DNA of 64,000 bases from Diploptera punctata (GCA_030220185.1 JASPKZ010007531.1:186001-250000); one strand, 5' to 3'; counted from the stretch's first letter, positions 36,855 to 47,302 are shown. Notes: generated by a model from the letters alone, not told the origin. Numbers and translations are program-made.

Positions 36855-37560
36855 TATTTATTTTTACAAAAATTAAGTTATTAGGAAAATCAATGTTCTT
36901 TATATTGTCAATTAATTCAATTGAGTTTTTTAAACTGTAAATTGGATTGAACTTGGTATTAGATGAAATTACAGTTGTTGCAGAACTCATGAAGGATACT
37001 ACTGGTCAAATAGGATAATTTTCCTTATGTAATTTAACTAGGGAGTAAAGTTTGGGTGATTGGGGATTGAATTGTATTATAGAGTATTGAGAGAGGTTAT
37101 TAAAAATTATACTAATCAATTGAGTTGGTGTTTAGTTGATGAAAATCCATATTTATTAATTAAATAATGATAAAACGTAGTTTTATTTGATTTTCATATT
37201 TATTATATAATTCAGTGGCAGCTGTTTCGGTACACTGTACCTTCGTCAGACATGTTAACAAATTATAATTTGTTAACATGTCTGAAGAAGGTACAGCTAT
37301 CACTGAATTATATAATAAATATGAAAATCAAATAAAACTAAGTTTTATTTTTATTTAATTAATAAAAATTATACTATTTTTATAAATATTTATAATTTCT
37401 TTTTGATATTTCTCTGTTGGGTGGTTATCAATAATTTGAAAATTATCTCAATTTACAAAATCTACAGTTTTAGAGATATAATCATCCTTATTTAAAGCTA
37501 TTAAAGTTTGCCCTTTATCTGCTCGTGTAATAACAATATCATCATTTAAATTTTCAAAAA
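36855..37560 (-). pseudogene. Penelope-like RT, split by a palindromic insertion
   Basis: Upper part (37560-37377): DDIVITRADKGQTLIALN, KDDYISKTVDFVN, PTEKYQKEIINI. Lower part (37100-36855): SPKLYSLVKLHKENYPI, PVVSFMSSATTVIS, NPIYSLKNSIELID. These are the N-terminal and first palm motifs of Penelope-like RTs. Stops after FVN and YPI; no catalytic YADD region or endonuclease is left here. Confidence 0.75.
37115..37362. mobile_element. palindromic Penelope-tail element
   Basis: Inverted arms of about 110 bp (TTTTATTTGATTTTCATATT, TAATTCAGTGGCAGCTGTTT, CACTGTACCTTCGTCAGACA / mirrored) meeting at AACAAATTATAATTTGTTAA. 14-bp TSD TAAAAATTATACTA at 37101-37114 and 37363-37376. A second copy is at 44954-45218 and one arm at 63148-63255. 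Confidence 0.8.
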
Positions 37561-38690
37561 CTGCTAAAATACAATCTAGAGGATGTGTCCGGGATTTCTA
37601 ATGCAACAACCCGGTCTAAATCCATCATCATCACTCCAGGGAATAGGCAATTGCCCGTTCCGACTTCATTATGCATCAGCCCAACGTCTTCTAGGTCTTC
37701 CAACTACACGTCTTCCTCTTGCTTGATAATTTCTTGCTAACAATGGATATATCTCCTTACTCATTCCATCCATATGATCAATCCATTTCTGTCTGTAATT
37801 CGTGGCCTTATACAATAACGGCTGTACTTTCAATTCTAATTTTTATTTTTGAATGTTCTCTGTATTGTTCCACACACCGTCTGAAATTCACTTATTTTGG
37901 AGTCAATATCTCTTTCCACATTGTAGCCAACATCACAGCCCAAATATTTGAAACTAGACACCTGTTCTATACTTTGATTTTCTAAAATAATTTTGGATCT
38001 CACTGGATCTCTTCCTCTAAAAGCCATGGTCTTCGTTTTCCTTACAGAAATCTTTAGATCATATAATTTACATATTTCATTTAATGCATGCATAGATTTC
38101 TGTAAGTAGTCTTCATTTTTCTGTATTATGATTACATCATCAGCATATAGAAGATTATTTATGCACACTTTATCATCCATTCTTATTCCTGGATTCACTA
38201 AAACTTTCCATTTATTTAAAATATCATATATATATATATATATATATATTAAACAAAGTGGGTGATAAACTACATCCTTGTCGTAATCCAGTATTTGTTT
38301 TGATTGTATCTGTTCTTTTGAATCCGGTATCTATAATTATATTTGTGTCTTCATATAATTTATTTATTGTTTCAACAAAGCACAAGGTCTAAATGCAATA
38401 TTTCAAAATTGTGTTTTCCAAGGCTATAATACTGGCGTTTTTCCAAAATAATGTCAACATTTTCGAAATTTCAAAAACTGCTAAAATACACTCTAGAGGG
38501 TGTGTCCGGCATTTCTATGCAACAAATCCGGTCTAAATCCAAAATTTAAAAATTGAGTTTTCCAAGTCTATAGACTTGATATTTTCCAAAAAATGTCAAA
38601 ATTTTTGACATTTCAAAAACTGCAAAAGTTCATTGTAGAGGGTATTAACGCTATATCAGAGGGAACAGTACTATTGAAAGCGGAGGACAG
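37550..38690 (+). repeat. three 142-bp tandem units, first split by LINE-C
   Basis: TTTCAAAAACTGCTAAAATA, AGAGGGTGTGTCCGGCATTT and CCGGTCTAAATCC start near 37552, 38469 and 38611. Removing the LINE insert puts the units about 142-144 bp apart. Confidence 0.7.
37622..38385 (-). pseudogene. LINE-C RT fragment
   Basis: Minus strand: FVETINKLYEDTNIIIDTG, NTGLRQGCSLSPTLFN, then an AT dinucleotide run (38222-38250), INNLLYADDVIIIQKNEDY (YADD), KTKTMAFRGRDPVR, SSFKYLGCDVGYNVERD, GTIQRTFKNKN. 9-bp TSD GGTCTAAAT at 37613-37621 and 38386-38394. 5' truncated; 3' region carries GTTGGGCTGATGCATAATGA. Confidence 0.8.
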
Positions 38691-38734
38691 ATTTATTCCA
38701 ATTCGTCTTTAAGTCAAAAAGGCAACAACTATCT

Positions 38735-38893
38735 CACTGGCACTATAGAATCCGTAGGTTCATGACCGCGCGGACATAAGCTCTCCATACATCACTATCC
38801 TGAACTGGTGCTTTCCATTCATTTCCTGTATAATCCACTTCTCTCAAATCATAGTTAACGTTATTTTTTCACCTCATTCTTGGTCTATTGATG
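38735..38893 (-). repeat. LINE-A 3' fragment
   Basis: CTCACTGGCACTATAGAATC, GGACATAAGCTCTCCATACA and CCTCATTCTTGGTCTA, the last 160 bp of LINE-A. Confidence 0.8.
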
Positions 38894-38894
38894 G

Positions 38895-39755
38895 GAAAAG
38901 ATCTCAGTGAGCGGAAAAGAGCCCAGCGAGCTGAAAAGCGCTCAGGAAGAGAGCTGTTCCGCTTTTTCGTTTTTCCGCTTTCCCGCATCTCTGCATCTCC
39001 GCTTCTCCAACAGTGAGCAGAAAAGCGCTCGGTGAAATGAAAGGCGTTAGGCGAGCGGTAAAGCGATTTTCCTGTTTGGCGCTTGTAAGCTTCTGCGCTC
39101 CTACGCTTTTGCGCTTTTACGCTTCTACGCTTTTACGCTTCAACGCTTCAAAGCTTTTACGCTTTAACACTCTACAATTTACGGTTTTACGTTCTTACGA
39201 TTTTAGGCTCTTACGTTTTTATTCTTTTGCGCCTTTCCGCCTTTGCGCTTTTCCGCTTTTACGGTTTTACGATTTTCCTCTTCTCCGCTTATCAACCTCT
39301 CCGTTTCTCGCTAAGTGAGCGTAACAGCGCATAGTGAGCGGAAAAGCTCTCAGTGTGCGGAAAAGCGCTCAGTGAGCGGAAAATCACTCAGTGAGAGCAA
39401 GAGCGCTCAGTGAGCGGAATAGCGCTCAGTGAGAGGAAGAGCGCTCAGTGAGAGGAAGAGCCCTCAGTGAGCGGAAAATCGCTCATTGAGCGGAAGAGCG
39501 CTTTTACTATTTTCCGCTTTACGCTTTTGCGCTTTTACGGTTTGCCGGTTTCCCGCTTTTCCTCTCTTTCGCTCTTCCGCTTTCCCGCTCTTCTACTCTT
39601 CCGCTCGTCCACTCGTCTGCTCGTCCGCTTTACCGTTTTACTGCTCACCACTTTACTGCCTTTCTCATTTCCCGCCTCTCGCCTTTCTGCTTTTTATGCG
39701 TTTCTGCTTTTCCGATTGTCCGCTTTCCCGCTTTTCCCCTTTCCTGCTTTGTTAT
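38895..39755. repeat. alternating purine-rich and pyrimidine-rich minisatellite
   Basis: Blocks of GAGCGGAAAAGCGCTCAGT-like units (38895-39070, 39310-39500) alternate with CGCTTTTACGCTTCT-like units (39070-39305, 39500-39755). The two unit types are near reverse complements (AGCGGAAAAGCG / CGCTTTTCCGCT), so neighbouring blocks could pair. Long open frames here (LLRFYAS-type repeats) come from the low complexity. Confidence 0.8.
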
Positions 39756-39761
39756 TCATAT

Positions 39762-39764
39762 TAA

Positions 39765-39801
<37 letters not shown>

Positions 39802-39802
39802 T
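39762..39802 (+). repeat. ATT microsatellite
   Basis: About 13 ATT units. Confidence 0.9.
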
Positions 39803-39809
39803 TCTATTC

Positions 39810-40300
39810 AATCCGTCGTTTTACACCTCGATTTTATCAATTTAATTTTACCACTTTAAAATCAAACTCCTCCTTTTAAACATTATGAATAGGTCACACT
39901 ATTATTTTGTAGTGACTGGCTCTCTAAGAAGTAAGTTTTCTTTTTTATATCTTTAGCTACCTGATTATAGAATATAAGCCTTGGTATTGTTTTCTTACCA
40001 TCCTTGATAATTTTTGTGAGAGCATATTTTTCTGACTCGACATTAACATGTTCAGATAATGTATTGTTATCATTTTTAAAATCAATTCACATTCCACGCC
40101 AAAATATTGTAGTAAAATATTACTATTAAAATTAAATTTAAAACCCTTATTTAACAAATCAATTTCATTTTTAGTAAAATTAGTGTCAGAAACATTAACA
40201 AACCGATAAAAAAATGTGATTGGATTAACTAGTAACTTCTGGATTTGTTTATTCCATGTAATTTAGAGACCTTGTTTTTTTGAATTAAGTATTTGTTATG
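39810..40300. other. stretch with no recognised feature
   Basis: TTTAAAATCAATTCACATTC and similar AT-rich text; a PLE-like or LINE-like origin is possible but no motif is convincing. Confidence 0.3.
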
Positions 40301-40324
40301 AATCAACACACTTACTTTATGTCT

Positions 40325-40650
40325 TGTATACTATTCAACTGTTTGTGTGTGAAACCAAAACAAAAGACAGTCAGAAGTCTAACTTCTCATTATACTATTC
40401 AACTGTTTGTGTGTGAAACCAAAACAAAAGACAGCCATAAGTCTAACTTCTCATTACACTATTCAACTGTCTGTGTGTGAAACCAAAACAAAAGACAGTC
40501 AGAATTCTAACTTCCCATTACACTAGTCAACTGTCTGTGTGTGAAACCAAAACAAAAGACAGTCATAAGTCTAACTTCTCATTACACTATTCAACTGTCT
40601 GTGTGTGAAACCAAAACAAAAGGCAGTCACAAGTCTAACTTGTCATTTAC
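40325..40650 (+). repeat. five 64-bp tandem units
   Basis: TTCAACTGTNTGTGTGTGAA, ACCAAAACAAAAGACAGTCA, GTCTAACTTCTCATTACAC starts at 40334, 40398, 40462, 40526 and 40590, an exact 64-bp period with few changes. Confidence 0.9.
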
Positions 40651-40726
40651 ACTATTTGCAATCTTACCTTTTAGTACATAAAAATCCTAGCCCTAGACTG
40701 ATTACTGTTATTAAAATAGTGTATAC

Positions 40727-40727
<1 letters not shown>

Positions 40728-40775
<48 letters not shown>

Positions 40776-41300
40776 TTATTTATTCTGGCAGAGTTAAGGC
40801 CATGAGGCCTTCTCTTCCACTCAACCAGCACAAGTACAAATAAATATTTGACAAATATAGATATACACTATACTAATTATAAACAGTTAAAGATACATTA
40901 AATGTAGCAATGTAAATTTCATGTACAAACAACATTTTATAGGACAATAACAATAATAATACTTACGATAATAATGATAATAATAATGATAATAATAATA
41001 AAAATATGATAAATTATACGAGAAACACCAATTAATATATATACCTTACACTGGGTAATAATGAAGTCGAGGTTAGAGCAAATGTAAATTTAGATTTCTT
41101 TTAAAAGATGCCAATGTCTGGCAGCCCCTTATTTCTTGTGGTAGGGAATTCCAGTTGCGAGAAGTGAAGATGGTATATGACATGGAGTGATGTGATGCTG
41201 AGAACACGAACCACAAGTTTGGAACTACAACCTAATACGTACGTTTTGTTATATGGAGAAGTTGATACTGAGATTTCAGGTAGCGACTGACTAGACAAGG
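40728..41300 (-). pseudogene. CR1-like LINE 3' end
   Basis: Minus strand: frame with WNSLPQEIRGCQTLASF then stop, UTR, AAGGCCTCATGGCCTTAACT and ATT tail (40728-40774). Very like 29270-29900, so the copies are related and fairly young. Confidence 0.7.
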
Positions 41301-41664
41301 GCCCTAAGGCCTTACATACCGTGTCTATGGGTGAAAATTTTATCAATGAACAATCAATAAATAATGAAATGTATCTGATTGTGTTTATTTTAATGGGGAC
41401 CACTTCACTCCCTGCCCAGATTTGCGATATTCAAATCCCCCTCGGCTAACACTTGATTCCCACACATTCATACATATTTAAAGTAGCTTCCATCATTTTA
41501 ACATTGAAACGTGCCTATAAATTTGGTCTAATAAGATTATTTTCCTTTGATTATTTTTTCAAAGTAGTTAATCAATTAATAGTATATTTCATTAGCGAAT
41601 TTCATTTTCTTCGTCAAGGGATGCACTTCAAATATCACACAAAATTATAGACAATTGCAAAGTT

Positions 41665-41668
<4 letters not shown>

Positions 41669-41760
<92 letters not shown>
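41669..41760 (+). repeat. AAT microsatellite, 92 bp
   Basis: Pure AAT repeat next to the 5' end of a LINE-A derivative. Confidence 0.95.
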
Positions 41761-42325
41761 CCCTCCATGGTATCTTTACCTTGTCGTGGTGGAGTGCTTA
41801 AATGATCCTGAGAACTATGCCGGCAGTAGCATTGCTGCCGATAGTGTTACCCATGCCGGACTGGTCGAAGGTGATAAGCCAGACGAAAAAAGTACCTTGG
41901 TCGAAAGAGTGACGAGCTTCCACCGTAAAAATATAACTGTCAAGAAATGCGGACATGGGTTCAACTGGGGTAAAATTTTCCGGAGATCAAATAGTCCCCC
42001 ATTCGGTTCTCCGGGCGGGGACTACTTCAGGGAACCCATGCCAAAGGCTCAAACACAGTGACATGTTCCTAGGAACATGGAATATTAGGGCTTTATACAA
42101 ATGAAATACTTGCATGGAAGCTTCTTGTAGGAAAGCCAGAGGCAAAACGCCCAGTTGGTAGACCAAGAATGAGGTGGGAGAATAACATTAACTATGATTT
42201 GAGGGAAGTAGATTATACAGGGAATGATTGGAAAGCATTAGCTCAGGATAGGGATGTATGGAGAGCTTATATCCGCGCGGCCATGAACCTACGGGTTCGA
42301 TAGTGCCAGTGAATAAGTAATAACA
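41761..42325 (+). mobile_element. LINE-A short derivative: 5' end joined to 3' end
   Basis: 5' leader CCCTCCATGGTATCTTTACC to GGGAACCCATGCCAAAGG, then ATGTTCCTAGGAACATGGAA coding MFLGTWNIRALYK, the start of the APE endonuclease (GTWN motif). About 10 codons on it jumps to TGCATGGAAGCTTCTTGTAG and continues to the 3' end CCTACGGGTTCGATAGTGCC. Endonuclease and RT are missing. The breakpoint differs from the 9472 copy. TSD hidden in AAT repeats. Confidence 0.8.
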
Positions 42326-42349
42326 ATAATAATAATAATAATAATAACT

Positions 42350-42662
42350 AACTCACTGGCACTATCGAACCCGTGGGTTCATGGCTGCGAGGACACAATC
42401 TCTCCATACATCCCTATCCTGAGCTAATATTTTCAAATCATTCCCTGTAGCCTATAATCTACTTCCCTCAAATCATAGTTAATGTTATTCTCCCACCTCA
42501 TTCTTGGTCTATCAACTGGGCGTTTCCCCTCTGGTTTTCCTACAAGAAGCTTCCATGCATGTATTTCATTCCCCATTCGTGCCACATGTCCTACCAAAGC
42601 AGTCTACGAGACTTAACTGTTCTTATTATATCTGGCTTCCTATAAAGACCATGTAGTTCAGT

Positions 42663-42665
<3 letters not shown>
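42350..42665 (-). repeat. LINE-A 3' fragment
   Basis: From CTCACTGGCACTATCGAACC to CCTATAAAGACCATGTAGTT; 5' truncation point is in an AAT run. Confidence 0.85.
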
Positions 42666-42704
<39 letters not shown>

Positions 42705-42920
42705 TTAAACTGACCAAAACCTTCTGGCGGCACTATGGAATCGACTCAGCCTCTAACGGAAATGAGTACCAGACGCTTGTTCTGGGGTAAAGACGACCGT
42801 CACGCAGGGATGACAACCCGGCTGACATCAAGTGCTGATTGTCTAGAAAAAGTGGGAGCCTTAACCTCCTACTACCCCAAGGGCCTCTCGAGGCTTGTAG
42901 TGGGATTAATTTACTTTACT
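42705..42920 (+). mobile_element. SINE-B, head missing
   Basis: TTTAAACTGACCAAAACCTT, GAATCGACTCAGCCTCTAAC, AGACGCTTGTTCTGGGGTAA and TGTCTAGAAAAAGTGGGAGC; ends GGATTAATTTACTTTACTTT then an AAT run (42924-42972). Confidence 0.8.
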
Positions 42921-42921
42921 T

Positions 42922-42972
<51 letters not shown>

Positions 42973-42999
42973 GGTCTAATGAGACTAATGATTATTAAT

Positions 43000-43295
43000 C
43001 TATTTCATTAGCGAATTTCATTTCCTGCATCAAAGGTTGCACTCCAAATATCACAAAAAAGCTACAGTCAATTGCAAAATAATAAAATTTATACTACAGT
43101 TATAGTTTCTTGTTTTTTTTTATTATTTAGGAAGTTGAAAAATCTTCGTTTGCACTCTCGTTCAAACAGAAAAACCGCTACATAAGGAAAAGCTGAATAC
43201 TTAAGACAACTAATCAGATACTTATAAAAAATACCTAGAATCTGTAGAATATAGGCATATTTATAATTGAAGCTACTGGAGCAGTACGCCTAAAA
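43000..43295. other. stretch with no recognised feature
   Basis: Part (TTAGCGAATTTCATTT) repeats 41592-41610, so both belong to an older repeat of unknown type. Confidence 0.35.
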
Positions 43296-43296
43296 C

Positions 43297-43345
43297 TAAC
43301 ACACTGGTATTATTGATCCCGCGCAAACATAAGCTCTCCATAAAA
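43297..43345 (-). repeat. LINE-A fragment
   Basis: ACACTGGTATTATTGATCCC and ACATAAGCTCTCCAT, about 50 bp of LINE-A end. Confidence 0.55.
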
Positions 43346-43394
43346 CACTGGTCAACGTGATTTTTGTCTCATGAGTACCAATAATTGTACTTAA

Positions 43395-43614
43395 CCCTTA
43401 AATTGGCAAAACACAAATTTCTTCCGTTAGTTATTTGAATATGGCGGACCGCAGTGAAAACGGAATCTTGTGTAACTGTTATTATTAGGTATATTGCATA
43501 ATTAGACACACATTTAAGTGGTTTCTTTTTGTTCGTTTTCTTCTGATTTATTTAAAATATTAAATTAACTGAAGAAACTGATGTATCCAAAAGGATACAC
43601 TATGAATTTAAGGG
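43395..43614. mobile_element. piggyBac-like MITE, intact 220 bp
   Basis: TTAA at 43391-43394 and 43615-43618; ends CCCTTAAATTGG and CCCTTAAATTCA. Internal GGCGGACCGCAGTGAAAACG and TGATGTATCC match the copy at 26710-27897. Confidence 0.75.
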
Positions 43615-43744
43615 TTAATGCAGTTTTTTATCGTGTTTTCAAATATGTATTCGGAATTTCTCCATCACCCACAGTTTTTTTTTATTTCAATTTCAATTAA
43701 TGGATTTAAATAATTATTTTCTGCTTAACAAACATTAAAGGGAT

Positions 43745-44150
43745 TACGTCAAAATCAAAATATACAGTGGTGTATCCTGACTTGCAATCTGCAATGAGAC
43801 CAGTTCCACATTGCGAAGAATTGACCATACCAAAGCCTCCAGAACATGTGACTCTAGATGAAGAGAGCTCAGATTCTGATGGAAGTAAGGAAGAAGAAAA
43901 AACAGATTTTGGTGATACAGCTTTTGAATAAAGCTGTTCATCTGATGCTCATTTATTGACTCAAGAAGATCTTAACGGCCTCATACGAGATTTAAAGTTA
44001 TCCAAAAACCAGTCTGACATGCTTGGTTCCCGGCTAAAAGGATGGAATCTCTCGGAAACCTTGCGTGATGGAGAAAAACCGATATCATATTTGAATTCAG
44101 GAGAAAAAATACTATCAGAAACACATATTTTTGTTTATGAGATAAAAAAA
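43745..44150 (+). pseudogene. second copy of the CACTG-element protein, fragment
   Basis: YPDLQSAMRPVPHCEEL, acidic SSDSDGSKEEEKTDFG, a stop, then TQEDLNGLIRDLKLSKNQ, SDMLGSRLKGWNL, and FVYEIK at the end. It lines up with [17 protein letters not shown] ... [19 protein letters not shown] of copy 1. The zinc finger and the DDE-like part are missing. Confidence 0.75.
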
Positions 44151-44177
44151 GTTTCCTTTTTGTTGCTCAGTGTAATC

Positions 44178-44388
44178 AACTCACTGGCTCTATCGAACCC
44201 GCGCGAAGATAACCTCTCCATATAGGCTAGGCTATCCTTATCTTGAGGTAACATGTTCCAGTCATCCTTGTATGATTAGCTCCTTAAAATCGTGGTTAAT
44301 ATCATCTTACTCTATTCTTGTCTTCCTACTGGTCGTTTCCCTATGGTTTTTCTGCAAGTTTCCTTGTCCCTCTTTCATTCCCCATTCG
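44178..44388 (-). repeat. LINE-A 3' part, head-to-head with the next copy
   Basis: CTCACTGGCTCTATCGAACC through TTTCATTCCCCATTCGT; at 44389 the sequence switches to a plus-strand LINE-A. Confidence 0.75.
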
Positions 44389-44699
44389 TGGATGCGAAAC
44401 TTGGATTCTTACTTTAAGCGAAGAGAAAAGATTACAAATATTTGAGAAAAAAGTTCTTACGAACATTTTTTTAACCAAAGAGAGACGGTCAGACAGGTGA
44501 ACGGAGAAGACTACATAACAGCTACATGATCTGTATGGAAAGCCAGATATAATAAGACAGTTAAGTATCGTAGACTGCAATGAGTAGAACATGTGGCATG
44601 AAAGGCGAATGAAAGAAGGGCGTGGAAACATGGAAAATCTGAGAGAAAACAGCCATTACAGAGGCCAAGAATGAGGTGGGAGAATAACATTAACCAAGG

Positions 44700-45642
44700 T
44701 AAGGGAGGTAATGGTTGAAATTTTCGACATGTTCGGTGAAATTTAGCATTTTTTTTTTGTATTAAAAGATACTACATACCTTAAAATATAAGTTGATGAA
44801 GTGTCAGTGTCCTATGGCGCTTGTAAGTCTCCCTAATGACTGTAGGAGGGCATGTATCCTACATTCTAATTTAACTGCATGCAAACTTTCAAATTGACTT
44901 TTACACACTAATATTTTCATTGCATTTTAATACATTCAAATCAAAATATCATTAATCAATTGAGTTGGTGTTTACTTGATGAAAATCCATATTTATTAAT
45001 TAAATAAAAATAAAACGTAGTTTTATTTGATTTTCATATTTATTATATAATTCAGTGACAGCAACAACATTGTTGTATTGTTGCTTAGATGAGTTGGAAC
45101 ACAATTCATAATTTGTTATCATGTCTGAAGAAGGTACAGTGTACCGAAACAGCTGTCACTGAATTATATAATAAATATGAAAATCAAATAAAACTACGTT
45201 TTATTTTTATTTAATTAACAAAATATCATTGATAAATTTAATGATAGAAGCACGGAATTTTCACTGCCTGCCCCACACACTATGGCTAACAATTCTATGC
45301 ATGCATTTTGAATCAACGTTAATAGTTTCTGAAATAAAAAATAAAATATGTGTAGTAATTTTTAAAAAATCGTATGCAGAGGATGCATAGTGTTGTTCTA
45401 AATAAGTCAGTCGTCGTGTAGAAAAAATTAAAAAATGTTACTAAAAATTATGCGACTAATTATAGATTTTAATACGCAAAATTTTAAATAGATTTTCTTC
45501 AATAACTCAAAAACATATAAGCCTAGAAGGATAAAATTTAATTATAATATTACCTATTATGGCATGAATGTGTGTACAAAAAAAATCAAGTATGTAGCTT
45601 AAAAAATGTAGAAAGTAGAAATTTCACCCATCACTCCCCTTA
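44700..45642. mobile_element. unclassified element with 26-bp TIRs
   Basis: TAAGGGAGGTAATGGTTGAA at the left and (reverse) TAAGGGGAGTGATGGGTGAA at the right, both followed by ATTT. 943 bp including a nested 265-bp palindrome. No protein. Sits cleanly in a LINE-A reading; TSD not certain. Confidence 0.6.
44954..45218. mobile_element. palindromic Penelope-tail element, copy 2
   Basis: Same arms as 37115-37362 (both start AATCAATTGAGTTGGTGTTT), with 12-bp TSD CAAAATATCATT at 44942-44953 and 45219-45230. The left arm lacks the CAGCTGTTTCGG part and has CAACAACATTGTTGTATTG instead. Confidence 0.8.
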
Positions 45643-45759
45643 AGGGAGATGAATTAATACAGGGGATGACTGGAAAATTTTGGCTAAGAACAGGGATGTA
45701 TGGAGACCTTATGTCCTCTCGGTCATAAACCTAAGGGTAGGATAGTCACAGTAAGTAGG

Positions 45760-45837
45760 CCCCTAAGTAAGTAAGTAAGTAAGTAAGTAAATAAGTAGGT
45801 ACGTAAGTAAATAAGTAAATAAGTAAGTATGTAAGTG

Positions 45838-45875
<38 letters not shown>

Positions 45876-46142
45876 TAAGTAAGTAAGTAAATAAGTAAGT
45901 AAGTAAATAAGTAAGTAAGTAAATAAGTAAGTAAGTAAGTAAATAAGTAAGTAAGTATGTAAATAAGTAAGTAAGTAAATAAGTAGGCCTAAGTGAGTAA
46001 ATAAGTAAGTAAGTAAATAAGTAAGTGAGTAAGTAAGTAAGTAAGTAAATAAGTAAGTAAATAAATAAGTAAGTAAGTAAGTAAGTAAGTAAATAAATAA
46101 GTAAGTAAATAAGTAAGTAAATAAGTAAGTAAGTAAGTAAGT
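45760..46142 (+). repeat. 380-bp GTAA tract grown from a LINE-A tail
   Basis: AAGTAAGTAAGTAAATAAGT repeats with occasional GCCT interruptions follow directly on the LINE-A end. The long open frame on the other strand (TYLLTYLL repeats) is an artefact of this tract. Confidence 0.9.
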
Positions 46143-46377
46143 TAGTCGTAGTTTTGTAACTTATCACACATCTCTGTGACATAGTACCGACATGATGGCT
46201 TTTAACATCGGTACACTAAAAAAAAGGTGTCCTCAAATTTTAGTGATCCAAAAGGCAGTCGACCGCGATTGAGTCCCCAAAGTTATAGTTCAAAGACGGA
46301 TGGGATGTGATACCATTAATCTACCAAATCGATAACGAGCAAACTGTTAAATAACTCTAACTTCATGTCGCGACAGG

Positions 46378-46675
46378 TCTAGCAGGCCCTTGGCTTACCA
46401 ACGGTTGCCAGCCTCACAGCAACTTGTCATTTACAGAGGTTTTAGGTCATCTAACCCAGCAACGAAGTGACGTGTCAGCATGTCAAGTCCACCAGCCGTT
46501 ATATCTGGTTTTCTCAACTTAGAGCTGATACTTATTATAGCTACCAAATTCCTCTGGATGCCGAATGGGCAAATGTACTGTACTGGTATAAATTCATGAG
46601 TAAAATTTCTTCACTCCATGGAGACTCCAACCAGCGCAAGCCCGTAGCTCTGCACCGGGCCAAACAATTAAATAG
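46378..46675 (-). mobile_element. SINE-C, diverged
   Basis: Minus strand: GTGCAGAGCTACGGGCTTGC, TTGGAGTCTCCATGGAGTGA, GGTTTTCTCAACTTAGAG in reverse, and TGGACTTGACATGCTGACAC; ends AAGGGCCTGCTAGACCTGTC. Confidence 0.65.
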
Positions 46676-46729
46676 GCCTCGTAACATATTAATAAAATAA
46701 ACTATGCTATTAATTATTAGGATTAAGCC

Positions 46730-46802
<73 letters not shown>
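46730..46802 (+). repeat. ATT microsatellite
   Basis: About 24 units. Confidence 0.95.
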
Positions 46803-46803
<1 letters not shown>

Positions 46804-46854
46804 GGCACAGAAAGATATGTAAACATTAAACTTCTGTATATAAATAAAATTATC

Positions 46855-47095
46855 ATCATCATCATCATTATTATCAGCTTCATGAATTAAGCATCATCGG
46901 GCTTGTTCCGGTGTCATTCTTTAAACACTGCTGAGCCCATCTTGTCTTCATCATCCAATATTTTATACCTTTCGGGTTGTAGTTGGTAATCAATTTGGTG
47001 TGCGATCCTCTTTCATTCTGTGAATATTCTGCTCAATTATTATTTCTATCTTGTTCCATTCTGTGTACTAATTTAAGGTGTTTAGTTCAGCCCCT
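46855..47095 (-). repeat. LINE-G 3' end
   Basis: TCATCATCATCATTATTATC tail then GGGCTTGTTCCGGTGTCATT, CTTTCGGGTTGTAGTTGGTA, matching the order of 48090-48245. Confidence 0.5.
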
Positions 47096-47104
47096 CTTTT
47101 TATT

Positions 47105-47302
47105 ATTATTATTAGCAACTATATGAATGGCATCCTAACAGAAAGAAGAAAAGAGGAAGACCAAGGTTAACATGGAAGGAAAACATGAAGACAGTAATGC
47201 AAGCTAGAGGGCTAAGCATCGAAGATGCCCAAGACCGTAGGCTTTGGAGGTTTGGCACGGGAAGACGGCAGCAGCTGTAAAAACCCGAAGATAGATAGAT
47301 AG

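Larger units (their letters stand above)
43346..44172 (+). mobile_element. CACTG element, copy 2 (deleted)
   Basis: Left end CACTGGTCAACGTGATTTTT, right end (reverse) CACTGAGCAACAAAAAGG, against CACTGGGGAACAGTGATTTT in copy 1. TAA follows the right end; left flank is AAA, so the TSD is imperfect. Contains a piggyBac-like MITE and only part of the coding region. Confidence 0.65.
44389..45760 (+). pseudogene. LINE-A C-terminal region, split by a TIR element
   Basis: GGATGCGAAACTTGGATTCT (CETWILTL) to AGGTGGGAGAATAACATTAA at 44699, resuming at 45643 AGGGAGATGAATTAATACAG and ending CATAAACCTAAGGGTAGGAT with a GTAA tail that has grown into the tract at 45760-46142. Several frameshifts. Confidence 0.7.

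Noticed and set aside
39013..39859. Frames with LLRFYAS/RLSAFP repeats of about 100-130 residues
   Set aside because: Products of the alternating minisatellite; all frames are open because of its composition.
45763..46182. 139-residue open frame of TYLL/IYLL repeats
   Set aside because: It is a translation of the GTAA microsatellite on the other strand.
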